Shown piece by piece: positions 32,571 to 37,712 of a stretch of 37,712 nt of DNA. Location of the stretch: positions 1 to 37,712 of the forward strand of contig CALIBK010000161.1 of NCBI GenBank assembly GCA_938045955.1, written 5' to 3'. The position numbers were made by a program, and so were the translations under genes. Below the pieces are notes generated by a model, which was given only the letters and a program-made list of their open reading frames with translations, was not told where the DNA came from and made no database searches. The stretch's first letter is position 1, and each line of letters begins with the position of its first letter. This DNA is from an uncultured bacterium. Lineage in GTDB: Bacteria > Desulfobacterota > BSN033 > UBA1163.

Positions 32571-33068
32571 TTAGAGAGAGGATTGGGAGGAGTCAGGAGC
32601 CTCCTGAACTAAAACAATAGCATAGGCAGCGATTCCTTCTCCCCTCCCGGCAAAACCTAACCCTTCGGTCGTCGTTGCCTTTATACTAATCCTTCCCGAT
32701 TCCATCTCTAAGATCTCCGAAATCATTTTTATCATCTTCGGGAAATATTCGAGGAGTTTTGGTTTCTCAGCAACAATCGTTGTATCGATGTTTAAGATTT
32801 GGAATCCTTTCTCTTTAACCATCCCGAAGACTTTTTTCAAGAGGAGGAGACTCGGGATATTTCGGTATTGGGGGTCCGTATCTGGAAAGTGACGCCCGAT
32901 ATCTCCCTCTGCAATCGCCCCGAGGAGGGCATCACAAATGGCATGTGTAAGAACATCCGCATCGGAGTGACCCTGAAGGCCAAGGAGATAAGGGATTCTT
33001 ACTCCCCCTAAGATAAGGGGACGGTTAGGAACTAAGGGGTGGACATCATAACCAAATCCCATCCTCAT
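32571..33068 (-). CDS. ispF: 2-C-methyl-D-erythritol 2,4-cyclodiphosphate synthase
   Basis: A 165-residue IspF. GFGYDVHPLVP carries the metal-binding DxH, followed by GHSDADVLTHAICDALLGA, FPDTDPQ and IKATTTEGLGFAGRGEGI. It converts CDP-methylerythritol-2-phosphate to the cyclodiphosphate in the MEP isoprenoid pathway. The ATG overlaps the ispD stop by 4 bases, so the two enzymes are co-translated, as is common. The length is the usual single-domain form, not the IspDF fusion. Confidence 0.97.
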   Translation of the reverse strand: MRMGFGYDVHPLVPNRPLILGGVRIPYLLGLQGHSDADVLTHAICDALLGAIAEGDIGRHFPDTDPQYRNIPSLLLLKKVFGMVKEKGFQILNIDTTIVAEKPKLLEYFPKMIKMISEILEMESGRISIKATTTEGLGFAGRGEGIAAYAIVLVQEAPDSSQSSL

Positions 33069-33778
33069 CTCTCTTCCCCATTTGATTTAGATGCCATCTG
33101 AAGAATGAGCTGGGCAAGCATCAGATCCTCCTGGGTCGTAATTTTAATATTGGAATAAGAACCTGGAAGGAGGTGGACCTTGATCCCTAATCTCTCCACA
33201 AGGGTGGCGTCATCAGGAACAGACATTTCTTCAAGAGCAGGAGTGAAGTAGGCTTTTCGAAGAATGGAGGCCTGAAAAGCCTGGGGGGTTTGAACCTGCC
33301 AGAGAGAAGATCTTTCTAATGTATGGAGCACGATTCCATCCGAGGTCGCCATCTTGATGGTATCCTTCACAGGTACTCCCACCACTGCAGCTCCCGAGCG
33401 GGTAGCTTCTTCAATGGAGGCCTCAATCATTTCCTCAGTCACAAAAGGACGAACCCCATCATGAATGACGACGATCTCCGTATCCTCGGGTAAAGCCTCA
33501 ATCCCTTTTTTTACAGAATCCTGTCTCCGTTTTCCTCCCGGGATAATTTTTAACACCTTTTGATAATGATAAGGTTCGATCACTTCTTTCAGACAGTACT
33601 CCAGATCCTCCTCTCCCACCACGACCAGGATGAAACGAATAAGGGGGCATCTTTCGAAAGAGGCAAGGGTATGGCTCAGGATAGGTTTCCCGCCAAGAGA
33701 GAGAAACTGTTTCTTCCTCACCCCCCCAAGACGCTGGCCTTTCCCTGCAGAGACAATAATCGCATCCGATTTAATCAA
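33065..33778 (-). CDS. ispD: 2-C-methyl-D-erythritol 4-phosphate cytidylyltransferase
   Basis: A 237-residue IspD. IIVSAGKGQRLGG is the CTP-binding loop. VVIHDGVRPFV is the central motif, and TPQAFQASIL and PDDATLVERLG follow. It makes CDP-methylerythritol in the MEP pathway. The chosen start is TTG, which keeps the N-terminus at the usual distance from the nucleotide loop; AGGAAG lies about 11 bases upstream. It is 25 bases after the PIN-TRAM gene and overlaps ispF. Confidence 0.95.
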   Translation of the reverse strand: MIKSDAIIVSAGKGQRLGGVRKKQFLSLGGKPILSHTLASFERCPLIRFILVVVGEEDLEYCLKEVIEPYHYQKVLKIIPGGKRRQDSVKKGIEALPEDTEIVVIHDGVRPFVTEEMIEASIEEATRSGAAVVGVPVKDTIKMATSDGIVLHTLERSSLWQVQTPQAFQASILRKAYFTPALEEMSVPDDATLVERLGIKVHLLPGSYSNIKITTQEDLMLAQLILQMASKSNGEER

Positions 33779-33803
33779 GGGTGGCTTCTTCCTGCAGTTC
33801 TAT

Positions 33804-34865
33804 TTAATAATCCGTATGGAAGGAGTAATAATAATCTTTCCCCCGGCTCTCCCGGGCCGCTTCTTCTTTTAATTTTGCAAAGATCATCCTTCCCGCAGGG
33901 GTCTGAAGCACACTGGTTACCACAACATCCACATTTTTACCGATCTGTCTTCGACCGTTGTCCACCACAATCATGGTCCCATCATCGAGATAAGCCACAC
34001 CTTGACCGGTCTCTTTCCCCTCTTTTAAGATCTTCACATTGATTTCTTCTCCTGGGAGAACGACTGGCCTCAAGGAATTGGCAAGGGCATTGATGTTCAG
34101 GACTTCAATCCCCTGGAGTTCGGCTACTTTATTGAGGTTAGAATCATTGGTGACAATTTTCCCACCTACCTGTTTCGCCAGTTCGATCAATTTAGCATCT
34201 ACCTCTCGGACAGAGGCATAATCGGTATCAATGATCTGGACATCGGTGTTTGTCTGCTTCTGTAAATGATTCAGAATTTCCAGGCCTCTCTTTCCCCGCG
34301 TCCGTTTGATAGGATCCGAGGAGTCTGCAATGCGTTGAAGTTCATTGAGAATAAAAGTGGGGATGATAAGGGTCCCTTCAAGGAAGCCTGTTTCTGCAAT
34401 ATCAGCAATTCGACCATCAATAATCACACTCGTGTCAAGAATTTTCGGAGGTCCCCCCCTGGAGGAAAGTTTGGTAAAGGGTCTTCCTCCTACAGGGTGA
34501 AACTCTTCCCCTTTTTTTAACCCGATTCGAAGACCAATATACCCACAAGTCCCATAGAGGAGAGCGGAAAAGGGGAGAGATAAAGGTGATGTTCCGATCA
34601 GACGGGAGAAAAAGATACCAAAAATGAGATAAGCCATGATCAATCCCAATCCTAACCCGATAAAACTCCCTAAAAGGCATCGGAGAGGGATCTTCTTTAA
34701 TCTCTCCTCAATAAGGAGAGTGAGGCCGGCCAGGATCACTCCTCCGAGTCCCCCGATTAAAGGCATGTGAGGAGAAGGGGAGAGAGATTTCATGAATTCG
34801 AATCCTCCCCATCCACAGACAAAGAATAAGATAAGGCGAATAATCCAGACCTCCATTGTTTTCAC
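33804..34865 (-). CDS. Membrane PIN-TRAM domain protein (YacL-like)
   Basis: A 353-residue protein with four membrane segments in about residues 1-120 ([34 protein letters not shown]). A PIN nuclease domain follows: [15 protein letters not shown] supplies the first Asp, [14 protein letters not shown] and RGKRGLEIL lie in the middle, and [13 protein letters not shown] holds the late Asp residues. A TRAM RNA-binding domain ends the protein ([16 protein letters not shown]). Family members are typical neighbours of ispD and carD, but their substrate is not established; the layout suggests a membrane-bound ribonuclease. A strong AAGGAGGTG ribosome binding site precedes the ATG. Confidence 0.9.
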   Translation of the reverse strand: MKTMEVWIIRLILFFVCGWGGFEFMKSLSPSPHMPLIGGLGGVILAGLTLLIEERLKKIPLRCLLGSFIGLGLGLIMAYLIFGIFFSRLIGTSPLSLPFSALLYGTCGYIGLRIGLKKGEEFHPVGGRPFTKLSSRGGPPKILDTSVIIDGRIADIAETGFLEGTLIIPTFILNELQRIADSSDPIKRTRGKRGLEILNHLQKQTNTDVQIIDTDYASVREVDAKLIELAKQVGGKIVTNDSNLNKVAELQGIEVLNINALANSLRPVVLPGEEINVKILKEGKETGQGVAYLDDGTMIVVDNGRRQIGKNVDVVVTSVLQTPAGRMIFAKLKEEAARESRGKDYYYSFHTDY

Positions 34866-34926
34866 CTCCTTTCATGAGAGAAATAGATTCTAAATAGGGA
34901 GAAGATAGGAGAGGTAGGGATGAATC

Positions 34927-35409
34927 TTAAGACCCAAAGATTGCCTTGATCTCCCTTAAGATTTCAGATTCTTTGACCTCTCGGGCAATAGCCAGTTCTT
35001 TTACCAAAAGATTTTTGGCCATATCAAGGATCTTTTTCTCTCCAAAGGAGAGCTCTTTTTCGTTTTTAAGGAGATGAAGATCTCTTAAAACCTCTGCAAT
35101 CTCGTAAATTGAGCCCGTGTTAATCTTTTCCATATATTCTCGATACCTTCGATTCCAGGTCTGGTTGTCGATCGTGACATCGTGGTTCTTTAGAATCTCC
35201 ATCACTTTTCGGACGTCAATTTTTCTGATCACTGTTCGTAAGCCTGCAGATTTCACATTATCTTTGGGAACCATGATGGTCATTCCATTGTCTACAAACC
35301 GGAGGATATAAAAGATCTGCTCCTTTCCAGAGATTCTTTTCGTTTCGATGGCTTCAATGACTCCAACCCCATGACCCGGATATACTGCTTTATCCCCTAC
35401 TTGGAACAT
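34927..35409 (-). CDS. carD: CarD-family transcription regulator
   Basis: A 160-residue CarD/CdnL-type protein. The N-terminal RNA-polymerase-interacting domain begins FQVGDKAVYPGHGVGVIEAIE, and LRFVDNGMTIMVPKDN follows. The C-terminal helical DNA-binding part includes WNRRYREYMEKINTGS and EIAEVLRDLHLLK. Such proteins bind the RNAP beta subunit and stabilise open complexes, especially at rRNA promoters. It is first in the run carD, PIN-TRAM, ispD, ispF, gltX, cysS. The start has an excellent AAGGAGGT site, and a 13-bp palindrome lies 36 bases upstream. Confidence 0.93.
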   Translation of the reverse strand: MFQVGDKAVYPGHGVGVIEAIETKRISGKEQIFYILRFVDNGMTIMVPKDNVKSAGLRTVIRKIDVRKVMEILKNHDVTIDNQTWNRRYREYMEKINTGSIYEIAEVLRDLHLLKNEKELSFGEKKILDMAKNLLVKELAIAREVKESEILREIKAIFGS

Positions 35410-35444
35410 AGAATTATACCTCCTTCCTCATCTTCTCCCTACAG

Positions 35445-35457
35445 AAAGGTCACCTTT
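35445..35457 (-). promoter_or_regulatory. 13-bp palindrome in the carD leader
   Basis: AAAGGTCACCTTT is a perfect palindrome (6-bp arms around one base) between the upstream gene's stop and carD. It could be an operator or part of an mRNA hairpin. A weak -35-like TTGAAT lies upstream on the coding strand. Its size also allows chance occurrence. Confidence 0.3.
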
Positions 35458-35500
35458 ATGAAGATGGATTTAAAATTCAATGAGAGGGTTGTAGGATAGA

Positions 35501-36637
35501 TCAGGACCCTTCTGTATTGACTAATTTTATAATATCCATCGTCTCGGGTTTCTGTCCTTGAATCCAATGACCCATGGAGGCATCGATTCCCAAATAGGCT
35601 GAAATCTGAATCCTTCCCTTGACCTCCTTTCGCTCCTCGTGACTCCCTATTGGAAGAACCTCCATCACATCACCAATCTTTAAACCACTCAGTTTTCCTG
35701 CATTAATATAGACTTCTCTCCCCTCCACCTTGGCAATCCGTCCATACCATTCAACCTTATCAAGTTCTTTAGAGAGATCCCGGGCTAAATCACTTAAAGC
35801 AATCTCAATGGCTTTAGATTTCGCCTTTTCTTCAGCAAAGGTCCCTTTCACTTTGGTGGCAATGAGGGGGTTTTGGGCGGAAAGAGTCTTTATCATCTTT
35901 CCATGTCGGGTTTCAAAGATTCTCGCTTCAATCTGGATGATCGACGAGGCAAGCTCCTCCAGGTCCTTTGGTCCTTTTGCAGTAAACATATAGGGACCGG
36001 AAAGCTGGCCGGTGACCACTGCATGAATCCCAAAGGCTTCGTTTAAAAGTCGTAAGCCTTTCTCAGTCTCCAATTCTCTTTCGGAAAGCCCTCTTTTTTC
36101 AAAGAATTCTTTTACCAGTGGATAGTCTATAAAAATAAGATGCGGAGTTTTTTGTGAGATCTCTTTAATCAATTTTTCGGCCATCCAGTCTCCAAATACC
36201 TCTTCGTCCGAAGAGGTCCTATCATCGAAGTGGGCAATGAGCACTTTCTTTTTTAATAAAGGAATAGGTGGAAGGGGGATCGTCCGGAAAGCGTCCGATT
36301 TTATAGTAAGAGATTGGGGGGGAGAGGAAAGGGTGATTTGACTCTCTTCTTTTTGGGCTGATGGAAGAAGATAGGATTCTTTATTGCTTAGGTATTCCTC
36401 TATAGGGATATAAATGTATTTAGGTTTATTGGGATCTTGTTTGGTCTCTGGATTAAGGACCTTTACGTACTCCAATCTATCGATGATCACGATTTCTTTA
36501 TCTACTAACTCTTTCATTTTTGCCTTATGAGGAGGCCCCTTCTTGATGGGAAACCAGGAGGGGGTGGAACAGGCAAAAATAAAAATAGGAAGGATGAAAA
36601 GGACGAAAAATGGATACTTAGCTTTTTTCAAATCCAT
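35501..36637 (-). CDS. Lipoprotein with CsgG-like and FlgT-C-like domains
   Basis: A 378-residue protein. The signal sequence FFVLFILPIFIFACS contains a lipobox with Cys23. A low-complexity linker follows. Residues about 130-300 resemble the CsgG/FlgT-type nucleotide-free alpha/beta domain (KVLIAHFDDRTSSDE, ...AFGIHAVVTGQLSG, then a helix-rich part). The end (VYINAGKLSGLKIGDVMEVL) looks like the FlgT C-terminal barrel. It should be anchored in the outer or inner membrane and may take part in assembling an envelope structure. No curli or flagellar gene is nearby. A strong promoter and an AAGGAAAG ribosome binding site precede it. The domain calls are from pattern memory. Confidence 0.65.
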   Translation of the reverse strand: MDLKKAKYPFFVLFILPIFIFACSTPSWFPIKKGPPHKAKMKELVDKEIVIIDRLEYVKVLNPETKQDPNKPKYIYIPIEEYLSNKESYLLPSAQKEESQITLSSPPQSLTIKSDAFRTIPLPPIPLLKKKVLIAHFDDRTSSDEEVFGDWMAEKLIKEISQKTPHLIFIDYPLVKEFFEKRGLSERELETEKGLRLLNEAFGIHAVVTGQLSGPYMFTAKGPKDLEELASSIIQIEARIFETRHGKMIKTLSAQNPLIATKVKGTFAEEKAKSKAIEIALSDLARDLSKELDKVEWYGRIAKVEGREVYINAGKLSGLKIGDVMEVLPIGSHEERKEVKGRIQISAYLGIDASMGHWIQGQKPETMDIIKLVNTEGS

Positions 36638-36658
36638 CTTTCCTTTTTATTTTAATAA

Positions 36659-36687
36659 ATTATATCCTAAAAAAGTTAAAAAATCAA
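36659..36687 (-). promoter_or_regulatory. Strong sigma70-type promoter for the lipoprotein gene
   Basis: On the minus strand TTGATT is followed after exactly 17 bases by a perfect TATAAT. The predicted start lies about 15 bases before the ATG at 36637, leaving room for the AAGGAAAG site. The surrounding 120 bases are very AT-rich. Confidence 0.6.
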
Positions 36688-36761
36688 TTAAAGAAGTGGA
36701 AATTTGTGAAAAAAATATACAAAGTTTAATTGTTTTTTAACCATTTGTTATTTTTAATTTA

Positions 36762-37544
36762 TTATAAATTCTTATGGATGGTTGTGAGGTGGGTAATGAC
36801 TCTTTTTAAATCATCGGGTGTGTCCACCCCGATTGGTTCATAATCAACATATATTAATTTGATTCTGTAACCATTTTCTATAACCCGGAGCTGTTCCAAT
36901 TTTTCAAAATTTTCTAAGGGGGTAACCTTCATCTGCGCCAATTTTAAGAGGAAGCTCCGGCGATAAACATAAAGCCCAATGGTTTTAAAGATTTTTTGAG
37001 AAAGGAGTCTTTCTTTTAATTTTGAATCCGATAAGATCCGGTCGAAGGAAAAATCCCTTGGAAAGGGGATAGGAGCTCTTGAGAAGTAGAGGGCAAATCC
37101 TTTTCTGTCGACCACCACCTTTCCCTGATTGGGGTTTATCCAATCCCTTATATCTTTGATCCTCGTCATAAGGGAGGACATCATCAGAGTTTTATCTTTC
37201 AATAGTGGCCTTATGGCTTGATCAATAATTCTTCCCCTAATTAAGGGTTCATCCCCTTGGACATTAACAATAATGTTTGATCGCAGGGTTTGAGCAACTT
37301 CTGCCACCCGATCGGTTCCCGTGGGGTGGGTTGAGGAGGTCATCACTCCCTTGGCCCCAAATTTTTGAACGACCTTTAGGATTCTCTCGTCATCTGTAGC
37401 AATGATCACTTCATCTATTAATTTTGATTGGCAAACTCCCTCATAGACCCACTGGATCATTGGTTTTCCTAAAATATCAGCGAGGGGTTTTCCCTCAAAA
37501 CGAGTCGATCCATAGCGGGCTGGGATGATGGCTGTAATCTTCAT
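36762..37544 (-). CDS. kdsB: 3-deoxy-manno-octulosonate cytidylyltransferase
   Basis: A 260-residue CMP-Kdo synthetase. IIPARYGSTRFEGKPL is the CTP-binding loop. EVIIATDDERI, PTGTDRVAE, VNVQGDEPLI and YFSRAPIPFPR follow, and YEPIGVDTPDDL is the C-terminal motif. It activates Kdo as CMP-Kdo for attachment to lipid A, so the organism makes LPS. It is separated by 124 AT-rich bases from the lipoprotein gene in the same direction, and its upstream side is flanked by MITE-like copy 3. Confidence 0.96.
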   Translation of the reverse strand: MKITAIIPARYGSTRFEGKPLADILGKPMIQWVYEGVCQSKLIDEVIIATDDERILKVVQKFGAKGVMTSSTHPTGTDRVAEVAQTLRSNIIVNVQGDEPLIRGRIIDQAIRPLLKDKTLMMSSLMTRIKDIRDWINPNQGKVVVDRKGFALYFSRAPIPFPRDFSFDRILSDSKLKERLLSQKIFKTIGLYVYRRSFLLKLAQMKVTPLENFEKLEQLRVIENGYRIKLIYVDYEPIGVDTPDDLKRVITHLTTIHKNL

Positions 37545-37574
37545 GGAATGGGTTTAACGGATACTTAAATTTAA

Positions 37575-37712
37575 CCTAAATTGAGCGATTCTTGGTATTA
37601 TTTAAAGATAACCACTCTGGATTCCCGTTTTCACGGGAATGACGTTTTCATTCATCGGGTGGCAGTCGTCATTCCTGCGGAAGCAGGAATCCAGTATATT
37701 TGATTCAATTAA
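37575..37712 (+). mobile_element. MITE-like element, copy 3 (cut by window end)
   Basis: It starts CCTAAATTGAGCGATT and matches copies 1 and 2 through CAGGAATCCAG and GATTCAATTAA, where the window ends before the right terminal repeat. Its internal module CTGGATTCCCGTTTTCACGG keeps an intact ATTCCC-N8-GGGAAT palindrome, so it is the best preserved copy. Orientation is the same as the other two. Confidence 0.75.

Noticed and set aside
33560-34042. 160-codon plus-strand ORF opposite ispD and the PIN-TRAM gene
   Set aside because: A shadow of two well-identified genes on the other strand; its composition is biased (His, Arg, Pro) and shows no family.

Overview
The window reads as chromosomal DNA of a Gram-negative, probably anaerobic bacterium. 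Outer-membrane and LPS genes (kdsB, lptF, lptG, a Kdo/heptose-kinase-like gene, a C-terminal-Phe beta-barrel) show the diderm envelope. A two-subunit ADP-forming acyl-CoA synthetase, indirect tRNA amidation (gatB) and a carD / PIN-TRAM / ispD / ispF / gltX / cysS run fit a deltaproteobacterial (Desulfobacterota-like) genome. That placement is inferred from gene content and order, not from a search. Base composition is moderately AT-leaning, very AT-rich between genes, and I saw no prophage, IS transposase, CRISPR array or rRNA.

Layout. 1-841 is gene-poor and repeat-rich: a pair of ATTCCC-N8-GGGAAT-type palindromes, a 162-bp MITE-like element with perfect 16-bp terminal inverted repeats, and a second large inverted repeat. 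842-1906 holds a nucleotidyltransferase-fold gene, a 47-residue overlapping ORF missing from the ORF track, tRNA-Arg(CCG) and a small exported protein. 1917-11173 holds an alpha/beta hydrolase, an LPS-kinase-like gene, and two divergent arms that look like an exopolysaccharide cassette. The minus arm encodes a HEAT-repeat membrane protein and a PgaC-like GT2 synthase. The plus arm encodes a TPR-glycoside hydrolase, a PgaB/IcaB-like deacetylase and a TPR-plus-beta-barrel exporter. A second copy of the MITE-like element follows directly.

11383-15818 is a plus-strand operon: gatB, mtnA, SAM hydrolase, PLP aminotransferase. 15815-19755 is a minus-strand run: thiamine-binding-like protein, MBL hydrolase, hpt, an LpoA/LivK-like periplasmic protein, endonuclease V. 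Then come ccdA (plus), lptF-lptG (minus), a HEPN-MNT pair and tRNA-Glu(CTC) (minus). On the plus strand follow a rhomboid protease fused to a DnaJ-C-like domain, the two acyl-CoA synthetase subunits, a fosmidomycin-resistance-like MFS exporter and a sugar-nucleotide epimerase. The right third, all on the minus strand, is cysS, gltX, ispF, ispD, PIN-TRAM protein, carD, a FlgT-C-like lipoprotein and kdsB, ending in a third, window-truncated copy of the element.

The most interesting locus is the exopolysaccharide cassette at about 2.5-11.2 kb. It combines PNAG (Pga)-like synthase, deacetylase and TPR-porin parts. It has no PgaD, has a HEAT-repeat membrane protein instead, and has a separate TPR-glycosidase without a signal peptide. 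The three copies of the 5-bp-flanked inverted-repeat element are the second point of interest.
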